From contig NZ_ARQK01000052.1 in the NCBI RefSeq assembly GCF_000385215.1, positions 19,936 to 83,935 on the forward strand: a stretch of 64,000 nt of DNA. Direction: 5' to 3'. Shown piece after piece: positions 8,459-17,164 of the stretch (positions within the stretch are counted from its first letter, which is position 1; the number at the start of each line of letters is the position of its first letter). Position numbers and translations under genes: made by a program. The notes under the pieces are model-generated. The model was given only the letters and a program-made list of their open reading frames with translations. It was not told where the DNA came from and made no database searches. This DNA comes from Thioalkalivibrio thiocyanoxidans ARh2 (GTDB taxonomy: Bacteria > Pseudomonadota > Gammaproteobacteria > Ectothiorhodospirales > Ectothiorhodospiraceae).

Positions 8459-9502
8459 ATGTCCAGGCTTGGATTCTTGGTCCCGGGGGCGCTGGATCAG
8501 CCCACTGGCGGGTACCGCTACGACGCGCGCATGATCGCCGGGCTGCGCGAGCAGGGCTGGCGGGTCGAGCTGCGCGAGCTGGAGGGCCAGTTCCCCGGGC
8601 CTGATGCGCGCGCGGAGCAGGCCCTGGAAGAGGCCCTGGCGGGCTTTCCCGATGGCATGCGAGTGCTGCTCGACGGACTGGCCGCGGGCGCGAGTCCCGC
8701 CGTCCTTCGGCGTCACGCGGCGCGCCTGCAGCTCGTCTACCTGATGCATCACCCCCTGGGCCTGGAGGCGGGGCTTGCGCCTGCGCGCTCACAAGCGCTG
8801 CTCGAGGCTGAGCGCGCGGCCGTGGCCCTTGCCTCGCGGGTGGTCGTGACCAGTGATTATACGCGGGCGCAGGCGGCCGACTGGGGTGTGCCGTCCGAGC
8901 GTCTTTGCAGCATTCTGCCCGGCGTGGAATCGGCGCCGCTGGCCCGTGGCCCGGAGGATGGGGTGCCCGTGCTGTTGTGCGTGGCCGCCTGGGTGCCGCG
9001 CAAGGGACAGCTCGAGCTGGTGCGCGCACTGTCCGGCCTGCGCGAACGGTCCTGGCGGGCCGAGCTCGCTGGTGCGATGGATCGTGATCCGGACTATACG
9101 GCCTCCGTGCGTGATGCCATTGCCGAGGGCGGGCTGGAGGCGCGGATCTCGGCACCCGGAGTGCTGACACACGAGGGTTTGGGCAAGCTCTATGACCAGG
9201 CCTCGATCTTCGTGCTGCCGAGTGTCTACGAGGGCTTCGGCATGGCCTTTGCCGAGGCGATGATGCGCGGTCTCCCGGTGATCGGGACCACCGGCGGGGC
9301 CATTCCCCATACCGTACCGGAGGCGGCGGGTTTGCTGGTGCCGCCCGATGACGTGGAGGCCTTGCGCCAGGCGCTGGAGAGTCTGCTGTGCGACCCCGAA
9401 CAGTGTCGACGCATGGGCCGCGCGGGGCGTGCGCATGCCGAGTCGCTGCCGGACTGGACGGAGGGTGCCCGTCGTCTGGCCCAGTGGCTGGAGGCGGTCT
9501 GA
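8459..9502 (+). CDS. Glycosyltransferase family 4 protein
   Basis: A 347-aa GT-B type glycosyltransferase. The C-terminal Glycos_transf_1 domain carries the family signature YEGFGMAFAEAMMRGLPVI (residues about 257-275) with the two conserved Glu residues, and the acceptor-side N-terminal domain starts at LGFLVPGAL. It transfers a sugar from a nucleotide sugar with retention of configuration; neither donor nor acceptor can be identified. It starts three bases after the pterin-synthase-like gene and ends one base before the methyltransferase gene, so these genes are almost certainly co-translated and work on one product. Confidence 0.85.
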   Translation: MSRLGFLVPGALDQPTGGYRYDARMIAGLREQGWRVELRELEGQFPGPDARAEQALEEALAGFPDGMRVLLDGLAAGASPAVLRRHAARLQLVYLMHHPLGLEAGLAPARSQALLEAERAAVALASRVVVTSDYTRAQAADWGVPSERLCSILPGVESAPLARGPEDGVPVLLCVAAWVPRKGQLELVRALSGLRERSWRAELAGAMDRDPDYTASVRDAIAEGGLEARISAPGVLTHEGLGKLYDQASIFVLPSVYEGFGMAFAEAMMRGLPVIGTTGGAIPHTVPEAAGLLVPPDDVEALRQALESLLCDPEQCRRMGRAGRAHAESLPDWTEGARRLAQWLEAV

Positions 9503-9503
9503 G

Positions 9504-10310
9504 ATGGCCGAGCGCTTTGCCGCGGGCTGGCTGGCTCTGCGCGAACCGGCGGATCATGCCGCCCGGTCGGAGGCATTGCTCGTGCCCCTGAACGACGCGC
9601 TTGCGGAGCGCGCGCGCCCCCTGAATGTCGTGGACCTGGGCAGCGGGGCCGGTTCCAACCTGCGCTACCTGGCGCCGCGTCTGGCCGGGCCGCAGCACTG
9701 GACGCTGGTGGATCACGATGCCGGCTTGCTGGCGACGGTCGCGGAGCCGGAGGGTGCCGTCGCCACCGCCCGACAGGTGCTTGATTTTTCCGAAGGCCCG
9801 CCGCCGATCCCGCATGATGCGGATCTGGTGACGGCCTCGGCATTGCTGGATCTGGTCTCCGCGGACTGGCTGCACCAGCTGGTCGCCGCCTGTACGCAGC
9901 AGCAATCGGTAGTCCTGTTTGCGCTGAACTACGACGGGCGCATCGAATGGAGCAAGCCAGACCCGCTGGATGCCTTGGTGCTCCGAGCGATCAATGGACA
10001 TCAGCGCCGGGACAAGGGACTGGGGCCGGCCCTGGGTCCGGAGGCCGCTGAAGCCTGTGCGCGTGCCCTGGCGGTGCTTGCGTACCGGGTAGAGGTACGC
10101 AACAGCGACTGGTACCTGGGGGCGGAGGAGGTCGGGCTCGGCGAGGCGCTGATCCGCGGCTGGGTCGAGGCTGCCGCCGAGCAGGTTCCGCAACAGCGGG
10201 CCGCCTTTCATGGCTGGGGAGTCCGGCGCACGGCAGAACTGGCCGCGGGGGACGTTACCCTGGGGGTCGGACATCGCGATTTGCTTGGATGGCCGGACAT
10301 CCGCACCTGA
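9504..10310 (+). CDS. Class I SAM-dependent methyltransferase
   Basis: A 268-aa protein with the SAM-binding motif I VVDLGSGAGSN at residues about 42-52 and an acidic motif II around LVDHDAG. The start at 9504 directly follows the glycosyltransferase stop (TGAGATG); the frame is open further upstream only within that gene. Its partner genes suggest that it methylates the glycosylated product of the cluster, but nothing in the sequence names the substrate. A longer substrate-binding C-terminal half has no recognisable motif. Confidence 0.78.
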   Translation: MAERFAAGWLALREPADHAARSEALLVPLNDALAERARPLNVVDLGSGAGSNLRYLAPRLAGPQHWTLVDHDAGLLATVAEPEGAVATARQVLDFSEGPPPIPHDADLVTASALLDLVSADWLHQLVAACTQQQSVVLFALNYDGRIEWSKPDPLDALVLRAINGHQRRDKGLGPALGPEAAEACARALAVLAYRVEVRNSDWYLGAEEVGLGEALIRGWVEAAAEQVPQQRAAFHGWGVRRTAELAAGDVTLGVGHRDLLGWPDIRT

Positions 10311-10444
10311 AGGCGCGGAGTCATCCGGGCAATTGTGTGGTCACAGTTCTACTATCGGAATCGACAGGGGCTGAGTTTGCACCGGATGGTGTGTGGGCGG
10401 TCCCGGCTACCAACGAACTGCAACAAGAAGTGAGGAGCAACATC

Positions 10445-11020
10445 ATGAGCAAACGAACCGCTTCGACAAAAATCGGTGGCGCGCTGGCGATGGCCGCCGC
10501 CCTGTCGGTATTGACCCTGGGGGTTGCCCAGGCCGACGAGCAGGATGAGCAGGAAGGTGAACGTGCTCAGTACGGTCAGCCAGTGCCTGGGCCGTATGGA
10601 TACGGCATGGGTCCGGGCATGGGTCCCGGCCACGGTATGGGCCCCGGACAAGGCATGGGTCCGGGAATGGGCATGGGTCCCGGCCACGGCATGGGCCCCG
10701 GTCAAGGCATGGGGCCGGGAATGGGCTATGGTCCTGGCCCGATGGCCCCCGGTTACGGCTATGGCCCGGGACCGGGTTATGGCTACGGCTATGGTCCGGG
10801 GTATTACCATCAGGGTCCGATGCATTACGGTGCCCCGTATGGCCACGGCCCGATGCACCAGAAACGCATGCGTGATTTCGATCCGGAGCGCATGCCGGGC
10901 ATGCGCGGCCGCATGCAGGAAAGCGAGGCCGACCGCGAGGCGCGCAGCCGCGCGATCGAACGTGCGCGCGAGGCCTATCGCGAAGAGATGGAGCGTCACA
11001 TGGAATCGCGCGACGATTGA
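10445..11020 (+). CDS. Secreted Met/Gly/Pro/Tyr-rich low-complexity protein
   Basis: A 191-aa protein with a clear Sec signal peptide (residues 1-31, ending GVAQA-D). Residues about 48-135 are nearly all Gly, Pro, Met, Tyr and His, built from GMGPG/HGMGPG units including a tandem copy of an 18-residue unit (DNA period 54 bp near 10631 and 10685). The C-terminal 55 residues are charged and helical (DREARSRAIERAREAYREEM). The Met- and His-rich repeats could bind copper or other soft metals. Gly/Tyr-rich secreted proteins also coat sulfur globules in sulfur oxidisers. Neither role is shown here, and I do not recognise a named family. Confidence 0.7.
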   Translation: MSKRTASTKIGGALAMAAALSVLTLGVAQADEQDEQEGERAQYGQPVPGPYGYGMGPGMGPGHGMGPGQGMGPGMGMGPGHGMGPGQGMGPGMGYGPGPMAPGYGYGPGPGYGYGYGPGYYHQGPMHYGAPYGHGPMHQKRMRDFDPERMPGMRGRMQESEADREARSRAIERAREAYREEMERHMESRDD

Positions 11021-11113
11021 TCCCAGCGTGCCCCAGGATCGGGGCGACCCTCGGGGGCCGGGCGTTCGTTCGGCCCCCAAACTCACGCAGTCAGCTCCGA
11101 CGGAGGTTTCGTC

Positions 11114-11854
11114 ATGAGCCATTCACGCAGTCTTCTCAAGGCCGGGGTCTTTGGCGCCCTGATGGCCGTCCCTTTTGCCGTTTCCGCGCAACACGCACCT
11201 GGTGACAACTCGGGTCTTGCGCCTTATTCCGGCCCCTCCGGCCTGGGTGAGCGCCCCGCCTTCGAAAGCGAGCGGGGATATGACCTGGATCAGGACCATG
11301 CACAGGCCCCCGGCGGTGGCCCGGGTGGCGATCCGGGTGGCCCGGCTGGCGGCGCGCCTCCGGGTGGCGAGCCAGGGGGTCCCCCGGGCGGGGCGCCTCC
11401 GGGCGGCACCCCGGGTGGCGCACCACCGCCCGGACAGGGAGAGCCGCCGCAGCAACGTGACCCGCAACAGCGCGACGCCGAACCGGGCGAGCCGCCGGGC
11501 GCGCGTGATCCGCAAGGCCGCGACCCGCAGGGTGCACCGCCGGGGCAGGGGCCCCAGGGCCAGCCGCCGCAAGGTCAGCCGCCCGCCGGGCAACCCCCGC
11601 AAGGCCAGCCGCCGCAAGGTCAGCCTCCTGCCGGGCAACCCCCGCAAGGCCAGCCGCCGCAAGGTCAGCCTCCAGGTGGGGAGCCGCCGCAGGGCCAGCC
11701 GCCGGGCGGGCAGGATATGCCGCCGAGCGACGCAGAGCCCCCGGGCGAGCAAAGCGGCGATGGTCCGGGTGATCCCCCGCCCACCGAGGGTGGCATGGGT
11801 GACGAGCCATCGTTTGACGACGACACTGACCTGACGCCGGAGATGGATGACTGA
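11114..11854 (+). CDS. Secreted Pro/Gly/Gln-rich repeat protein
   Basis: A 246-aa protein with a signal peptide (cleavage near VSAQ-H, residue about 25). Most of the mature part is low complexity: a PGG-rich block (residues about 65-110) followed by [15 protein letters not shown] repeats whose DNA shows exact 45-bp periodicity (AAGGTCAG at 11571, 11616, 11661). The C-terminus is strongly acidic and ends DLTPEMDD. No domain was recognised. It follows the Met/Gly-rich secreted protein by 94 bases and may be a functional partner at the cell surface. Ala/Pro/Gln codon use fits the local GC-rich background. Confidence 0.65.
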   Translation: MSHSRSLLKAGVFGALMAVPFAVSAQHAPGDNSGLAPYSGPSGLGERPAFESERGYDLDQDHAQAPGGGPGGDPGGPAGGAPPGGEPGGPPGGAPPGGTPGGAPPPGQGEPPQQRDPQQRDAEPGEPPGARDPQGRDPQGAPPGQGPQGQPPQGQPPAGQPPQGQPPQGQPPAGQPPQGQPPQGQPPGGEPPQGQPPGGQDMPPSDAEPPGEQSGDGPGDPPPTEGGMGDEPSFDDDTDLTPEMDD

Positions 11855-11937
11855 TTGCTCCGTGCAGGAAACGCGCGGTGCGCCGACAGCGACAGAGGAT
11901 GTAGGATTAACCTGGAAGGTAAACCGACGGGTGACGC

Positions 11938-12660
11938 ATGGATAAAGCAGACAAGCCGCGCAGTTTTATTAATCGCTACTTCATCGTGATCGTGATTGTG
12001 CTCTGGTTCATCGCGTGGTCGGCACGCGATTTCCTCGCCCCGAGTGCCGAGGCGGTCCCCGAGGACGAGGCGGCCGAGCAGGCCGACGCGGTGCCGGCGG
12101 ACGACACCGACGCGACCGACGAGAAGGACGCGAAGGACGCGAAGGACGAGGTCGCAGAGGACGATGCCCATCCGGGGCCGGCCCGGGACCTCAAGGAGGA
12201 GGGGGATCCCGATCCCATGACCGGTGCTGCGCATGATCAGCCGTATGTCGAGGAAGACGCGGAAACCGAGCCGGCAGTCGACCTGACCGCCGAGCGGGAG
12301 CCAGCGTTCGAAGGCGATGCGGCCGTGGACGCGGATGCCGAGCGTGCCGCCCGGTTTGCCCACAAGGCCTTGCAGGCCGGGCGTGAGGCCTTCTGGCGTT
12401 CGGGGCCGCGCGCGGCGGTGGGCGTGCTGCGCGAGGGTCTGGAAGCGCTGCCGAAAGACTCCGTCCAGCGGGCAGACCTGTATGGGGAACTGGGCAACGC
12501 GCTCTTTTCCATGCGGGATATCGAGGGTGCGATGGATGCCTGGGAAGGCGCCCTAAAGGTGCTGCCCGAACGCGAACGGCATCGCATGATGGAACGCCTC
12601 GCCCCGGTTTACGAGCGGCATCACGAGGACGGTGCGGCGCACCTGGGTGAGTATCGATAG
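11938..12660 (+). CDS. Single-pass membrane protein with acidic linker and TPR-like C-terminus
   Basis: A 240-aa protein with one transmembrane segment near the N-terminus (residues about 11-30, FIVIVIVLWFIAW). It is followed by about 90 residues of Asp/Glu/Ala-rich linker and then a helical region (residues about 135-235) with TPR-like spacing (HKALQAGREAFWRSG, LYGELGNALFSM, AMDAWEGALKVLP). It would display the TPR part on the periplasmic or cytoplasmic side depending on topology. The acidic linker is typical of salt-adapted bacteria. No specific function can be named. Confidence 0.65.
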   Translation: MDKADKPRSFINRYFIVIVIVLWFIAWSARDFLAPSAEAVPEDEAAEQADAVPADDTDATDEKDAKDAKDEVAEDDAHPGPARDLKEEGDPDPMTGAAHDQPYVEEDAETEPAVDLTAEREPAFEGDAAVDADAERAARFAHKALQAGREAFWRSGPRAAVGVLREGLEALPKDSVQRADLYGELGNALFSMRDIEGAMDAWEGALKVLPERERHRMMERLAPVYERHHEDGAAHLGEYR

Positions 12661-12878
12661 AGGAACGTGAATCAGTAAGCGTTTCTCAGGCGTTTTCGAG
12701 CCGCTGTCAGGGGGGCGCTGGCCAACTGCCAGCGTCCCCGGGCGGCCGTAACCCGAACTGCGTGCCACACAGGCGTGGGCGCAGTGGGTATCATGAACAG
12801 AACCAACCCACATCGCGGGGGTGTCCGGGCACACAACCGGCTGTGTCCTTCGGCAACCACCGCAGCAACGGAGTCCGC

Positions 12879-14468
12879 ATGTTCAATCGTCCTGGTCGCC
12901 GCGTCCGCAAGCAGCTCAAGCTGCTGAGCGATCGCCTCGCCGAAGAAAATCCGGTTCTCAAGGGGGTCGTCGACCCCTTTCGCGAGCTGGACCGGGTCGG
13001 CTATGCCTCCGGGCTGCTGAATCCGCAGGACGATTCCTACGCGTTTACCATCTCCTGGTGGCCGATGATCGCGGTGCTCGGGACGTTTTCCTCGGGCAAG
13101 TCGACGTTTATCAACGAGTACGTCGGGACCACCGTGCAGCGCAGTGGTTCGCAGGCGGTGGACGACAAGTTCACGGTCATCAGTTACGGCGGCAGCGAGA
13201 GGGTACAGGAGTTGCCAGGGTTGGCGCTGGACGGCGATCCGCGCTTCCCGTTCTATCGCGTGTCCGACGAGATCGAGCGCATCACCGATGGCGGTGGTCG
13301 CACGGTGGACCACTTCCTGGCAATGAAGACGGCCAACTCCGAGCGCCTGCGCGGCCGTATCCTGATCGACTCGCCCGGATTCGATGCCGACGAGCAGCGC
13401 GCGACGATCCTGCAGTTGACGGACCACATCATCGATCTGTCCGATCTGGTGGTGGTCTTCTTCGATGCCCGGCACCCGGAGCCGGGCGCGATGCGCGACA
13501 CGCTGGAGCATCTGGTCAATCGCGTCGCCGAGCGCAACGACTTCAACAAACTGGTGTTCGTGCTCAACCAGATCGACACCACCTGGCGCGAAGACAACCT
13601 GGAAGAGGTCGTCTCCGCCTGGCAGCGCGCGGTCGTGCGCCAGGGCAACGCGACCGGGCGTTTCTACTGCATGTTCAACGAGAGCGCCGGGGTCGAGATC
13701 GGCGACGAGCAGGTGCGCGAACGCTACGAGGAAAAGTCGCAGCGTGATCGCGCGGAGATCCACGAGAAGATCCAGGAAATCAGCTCGTCACGCTCGTATC
13801 GTATCCTCGGCTCGCTGCAGGCGATCGCCGAATCCATCGAAATGGATGCGTTGCCTGCACTGCGAAGGGCACTGGAGCGGTGGCGGCGGCGGGTGTTTCA
13901 GATCGATGCCGCCATGTTCGCGGTGATTGCCGTGATCCTGGGTGTGATCGGGTACAACACGGCGGGCGGATTCGGGCCCTGGATGGACGGTTCGGCCTGG
14001 GCGTCGATGGGCGAGCACCCGATCTGGACGTCGACCGGCATTGTTGTATTGGTCCTTGTGCTGGCCGGGCTCCACTTTTTTAACCGCCGCTGGGTCGCCC
14101 GGCGCATCGCGCGCACGCTGCCGACCGAGTCGGCCGCCGGTAACTGGCGGGCGGCTTTCGAAAAGAACACGCGTCCGTGGCGCTGGATGCTGCGTCGCGC
14201 ACCGCTGGGTCTGGGACGGCGCAAGATCGGCCGCCTGCATGCGTTGCGCGATCGCGCCGAGGCCTATATCCAGCGCCTGAACAACCAGTTCGTCGATGCC
14301 CGGCCCGTATCGCGCACGGGGGGGCGGGCCTCGGCTGCCGATGTGCATCGCTCGGCAGAACAGACACAATCGGATACTGTATCGGAGTCGACCGGTGATG
14401 CTGGACAGCAAGTGCCGGCCGCCGACACGCCGGGGGATGCGAACGCGGAGCGCCCCGAAGTGCGTTAG
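12879..14468 (+). CDS. Bacterial dynamin-like GTPase
   Basis: A 529-aa protein. The GTPase domain has G1 GTFSSGKST (near residue 70), G3 DSPGF (near residue 163) and G4 NQID (near residue 230). Two hydrophobic helices follow (about residues 343-362 and 387-407), then a basic helical segment and an unstructured C-terminus. This order matches dynamin-family proteins that remodel or sense membranes; the in vivo role is not predictable. The start at 12879 is the first ATG after the open frame's upstream region, which lacks coding character. The stop is immediately followed by a hairpin at 14468-14492. Confidence 0.8.
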   Translation: MFNRPGRRVRKQLKLLSDRLAEENPVLKGVVDPFRELDRVGYASGLLNPQDDSYAFTISWWPMIAVLGTFSSGKSTFINEYVGTTVQRSGSQAVDDKFTVISYGGSERVQELPGLALDGDPRFPFYRVSDEIERITDGGGRTVDHFLAMKTANSERLRGRILIDSPGFDADEQRATILQLTDHIIDLSDLVVVFFDARHPEPGAMRDTLEHLVNRVAERNDFNKLVFVLNQIDTTWREDNLEEVVSAWQRAVVRQGNATGRFYCMFNESAGVEIGDEQVRERYEEKSQRDRAEIHEKIQEISSSRSYRILGSLQAIAESIEMDALPALRRALERWRRRVFQIDAAMFAVIAVILGVIGYNTAGGFGPWMDGSAWASMGEHPIWTSTGIVVLVLVLAGLHFFNRRWVARRIARTLPTESAAGNWRAAFEKNTRPWRWMLRRAPLGLGRRKIGRLHALRDRAEAYIQRLNNQFVDARPVSRTGGRASAADVHRSAEQTQSDTVSESTGDAGQQVPAADTPGDANAERPEVR

Positions 14469-14553
14469 GGAAACGCCGAAGGCGTTGCCCTGAGCAATCC
14501 GCGATGCATGGTTTTCTCGTCAGGGGGCGAGGGAACGATGCGGGAGTTTCATT

Positions 14554-14697
14554 ATGACGGTTGTCGCCTGGATACTGTTTGCGCTGGCCATGATCCTGGT
14601 CCCGATCTCGGTCTGGGCCAGCCTGGCAGCGCTCGGAATATGCGCGGGTTGCGCACTGATCCGCGACTGGCGCAGGGCGCGCCTGGCTTCCAAATAA
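14554..14697 (+). CDS. Small hydrophobic membrane protein (47 aa)
   Basis: A short open frame encodes a 47-residue protein beginning MTVVAWILFALAMILVP, with one or two hydrophobic segments and a basic tail ending RARLASK. A GGGAG ribosome-binding site lies seven bases before the ATG at 14554. It fills the gap between the dynamin-like gene and dsrE2. Nothing like it is recognised. Its composition and ribosome-binding site make translation plausible, but homologs would be needed to be sure. Confidence 0.5.
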   Translation: MTVVAWILFALAMILVPISVWASLAALGICAGCALIRDWRRARLASK

Positions 14698-14826
14698 CAG
14701 GTCCGGATTACCGCTGCTGTACGAGATCCAAGTATCGAGGTCGCACGGGGTGACCTCGATCCACAGGGGGTGGGTTGCGCGCAGGGGGCTGTGGCGAATC
14801 CATCCTCCACCACCAAGGAGGAGTGA

Positions 14827-15297
14827 ATGAGCGACACCAAGAAGTTGGCCATCATTGCGACCAAGGGCAGTCTGGACTGGGGTTATCCTCCGTTCATCCT
14901 GGCCTCGACTGCGGCCGCGCTCGGCTACGAAGTGGAAGTGTTCTTCACCTTTTACGGGCTGCAGCTGCTGCGCAAGAAGATGGATTTGCAGGTCACGTCG
15001 CTGGGCAACCCGGGCATGCCCATGCCCATGCCCATGCCGGTCATGCTCCAGGGTCTGCCGGGCATGCAGCGCATGATGACGACGATGATGAAAAAGAAGA
15101 TGAAGGCGAAAGGCGTCTCCGATCTCGAGGATTTGCGGGAACTGTGTCAGGAGGCCGAGGTACGCATGATCGCCTGCCAGATGACCGTGGATCTGTTCGA
15201 TATGGACACCAGCGAGTTCATTGACGGCATCGAGTATGCCGGCGCCGCCGCGTTCTTCGAGTTCGCCGGCGAGTCGGACATCTGTCTGTTTATCTAG
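14827..15297 (+). CDS. dsrE2: DsrE2-type (DsrE/F/DrsH-like) sulfur-carrier family protein
   Basis: A 156-aa protein with the DsrE2 start KKLAIIATKGSLDWGYPPFI, a hydrophobic middle region and conserved Cys107 and Cys117 (the latter in MIACQMTVD). DsrE2 proteins occur in sulfur oxidisers, often with rhodanese and TusA, and take part in sulfane-sulfur transfer to the sHdr or Dsr pathway. No rhodanese or tusA gene is adjacent here. A run of MP dipeptides (residues about 64-71) is unusual. A strong AAGGAGG ribosome-binding site precedes the start, and a rho-independent-type terminator follows the stop, so the gene is probably expressed alone. Confidence 0.85.
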   Translation: MSDTKKLAIIATKGSLDWGYPPFILASTAAALGYEVEVFFTFYGLQLLRKKMDLQVTSLGNPGMPMPMPMPVMLQGLPGMQRMMTTMMKKKMKAKGVSDLEDLRELCQEAEVRMIACQMTVDLFDMDTSEFIDGIEYAGAAAFFEFAGESDICLFI

Positions 15298-15308
15298 GCG
15301 GATGTGAA

Positions 15309-15365
15309 GCCCCGGGCGGCCCGTCCGCCTGCCCCGGCCCCGCGGCATCTGCCCGGGGCCGTTTT
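15309..15365 (+). terminator. Probable terminator after dsrE2
   Basis: A 9-bp perfect stem (GCCCCGGGC at 15309-15317 with its complement at 15351-15359) encloses a GC-rich loop and is followed by CGTTTTCG. It lies 12 bases after the dsrE2 stop. The loop is long for an intrinsic terminator and the T run is short, so efficiency is uncertain. Confidence 0.5.
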
Positions 15366-15454
15366 CGTTCTGGCAGGCCGAAATGCTCCCGGCCTGGAAC
15401 TTCTGGCGCGTTCGGCGGGACCACGTGGGTAAGGTTCCGAAGGATAGCCGTCGC

Positions 15455-16396
15455 ATGGCGAGAGTCCCGAATCAGCGTTCGCGCCGGTCGTTTCTGCAGT
15501 GGATGGCCGGTTCGGCCATTGCCGCCGGTACCGGCTGGCCGCTTGCAGGCGCGGCCGGCGAGGGACGCGAACCGAACAGGAAGGCGATTCCGTCCTCGGG
15601 TGAGGAGATCCCCGTGATCGGCATGGGCACCTGGATCACCTTCAACGTCGCGGATGACCCGGATGCCCTCGCGCTGCGCACCGAGATTGTCGATACCTTC
15701 TTCCGGCGCGGCGGCGGGATGATCGACTCCTCGCCGATGTATGGACGCGCGGAGGCGGTGGTGGGGCATTGCCTGCAGGAGCTGGGCCATCCCGAAGGCC
15801 TGATCTCGGCGACCAAGATCTGGACGGGCAGCACCGGCACCGGGCGCAATCAGCATGCGAAGTCGCTCGACCTGTGGGGCTTGGACACCCTCGACCTGCA
15901 GCAGGTGCACAACCTGCAGAACTGGGAGGCGCATCTGGAGACGATGCGCGAGAAGCGCGAGGCGGGCGAGATCCGCTATATCGGGGTGACGACCTCCCAC
16001 GGGCGCCGTCACGACCAATTGGCGCGCATCCTGGAACGCGAGGACCTGGACTTTGTGCAGCTGACGTACAACATCGTCGATCGCGAGGCGGAGGAGCGCC
16101 TCCTGCCGCTGGCCCGCGAGCGCGAGCTGGCGGTGATCGCCAATCGCCCGTTCCGGCGCAAGGAGCTGATCAACCGCTTCGAGAACGAGCCACTGCCGGA
16201 CTGGGCAGAGGAGATCGATTGCGAGAACTGGCCGCAGTTCCTGCTCAAGTTCATCGTCTCGCACCCGGACATCACCTGTGCGATCCCGGCAACCTCGGTC
16301 GTGGAGCACATGCGGGAAAACATGGGCGCCCTCTACGGTCCGATGCCGGATGACGACATGCGCCAGCGCATGATCGACTACGTCGAGGTCCTGTAA
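15455..16396 (+). CDS. Tat-exported aldo/keto reductase
   Basis: A 313-aa protein. The N-terminus has a twin-arginine signal (RSRRSFLQWMAG, residues 8-19) followed by a hydrophobic stretch and an AxA-type site near residue 34, so it is probably exported folded with its cofactor to the periplasm. The aldo/keto reductase tetrad is present as Asp91, Tyr96, Lys121 and His152. The start at 15455 was chosen because it places the Tat signal at the N-terminus; an in-frame ATG at 15383 would bury it. The substrate is unknown. The next gene, a DUF6064 membrane protein, starts 18 bases after the stop. Confidence 0.82.
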   Translation: MARVPNQRSRRSFLQWMAGSAIAAGTGWPLAGAAGEGREPNRKAIPSSGEEIPVIGMGTWITFNVADDPDALALRTEIVDTFFRRGGGMIDSSPMYGRAEAVVGHCLQELGHPEGLISATKIWTGSTGTGRNQHAKSLDLWGLDTLDLQQVHNLQNWEAHLETMREKREAGEIRYIGVTTSHGRRHDQLARILEREDLDFVQLTYNIVDREAEERLLPLARERELAVIANRPFRRKELINRFENEPLPDWAEEIDCENWPQFLLKFIVSHPDITCAIPATSVVEHMRENMGALYGPMPDDDMRQRMIDYVEVL

Positions 16397-16414
16397 CCCT
16401 GCCGGGGAGTCCAG

Positions 16415-17083
16415 ATGCTGCCATTCGCCGCCGAAACCCTGCTGTCGATCTTCGGGCAATACAATCGTGGTATCTGGCCGTTGCACGGGGTCGCGGCCCT
16501 GATGGTGCTCGTCGCGCTGGCGCTGGCCCTCGTGGGCGGGCGCGGGGCCGGGCGTGTCGTCGGTCTGCTGCTCGGGGTGCTGTGGGTCTGGATCGGGGTC
16601 GCGTTCATTGGCGGCGCGCTGGCGGAATTCCATTTCTGGGCGAGCCGTCTGGCGGGCGTGTTCGTCGCACAGGGGCTGATGCTGGTGTTCGCCCTCACGC
16701 TACTGGCACGCCATGGCTTTGGCTGGCCTGGAGGGCTGGCCGGGACTGTGGCGGTCCTGGTGATGGCCTATGCCATGGTGGGCCATGTGCTGCTGGAGGT
16801 TCTGCTCCTGGGGACGCCGTGGGCACAGGCGCAGTACGTGGGTGTGGTGCCCGGACCCACCATGCTGTTCACTCTGGGCATTCTCCTGCTGGCCCAGCCA
16901 CGCCCGGCGCTGATTCTGGCGATCATCCCCTTCCTCTGGGCCCTGGTGACGGCCTATATCGCCTGGGAACTGGGTCTCTGGCTGGAATATGTACCGGCTG
17001 CGCTGGGTGTGATCGCTTTCGTGTTGTTGCTCGTGCGCTGGCTTTACCCGGGCGAGAGAAGGCTTTTTCGCTCCGATGCTTAG
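16415..17083 (+). CDS. DUF6064-like multi-pass membrane protein
   Basis: A 222-aa protein with about seven hydrophobic helices and very few charged residues. The N-terminal QYNRGIWPLH motif and length match the DUF6064 family, whose function is not known. It lies close after the Tat-exported aldo/keto reductase. A fragment resembling the end of the MITE-like element (TAGGGAGACGCTGATG) begins at its stop codon. Confidence 0.65.
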   Translation: MLPFAAETLLSIFGQYNRGIWPLHGVAALMVLVALALALVGGRGAGRVVGLLLGVLWVWIGVAFIGGALAEFHFWASRLAGVFVAQGLMLVFALTLLARHGFGWPGGLAGTVAVLVMAYAMVGHVLLEVLLLGTPWAQAQYVGVVPGPTMLFTLGILLLAQPRPALILAIIPFLWALVTAYIAWELGLWLEYVPAALGVIAFVLLLVRWLYPGERRLFRSDA

Positions 17084-17164
17084 GGAGACGCTGATGTAAT
17101 CGCGCTTTGGCACCCGGTCGCGGTCCCGTTAGGCTTGCCATTTTTCCCGATAGAGGAGACTGCC

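Noticed and set aside
8253..10274. 673-aa reverse-strand open frame
   Set aside because: Covers three well-supported forward genes; Arg/Pro-rich composition typical of an antisense shadow.
11540..11700. Regularly spaced repeats considered as a CRISPR-like array
   Set aside because: The 45-bp periodicity is in frame inside a proline-rich coding sequence, without spacers and without cas genes.
14698..14826. Leader before dsrE2 considered for a riboswitch
   Set aside because: No conserved riboswitch core was found; only a strong ribosome-binding site.
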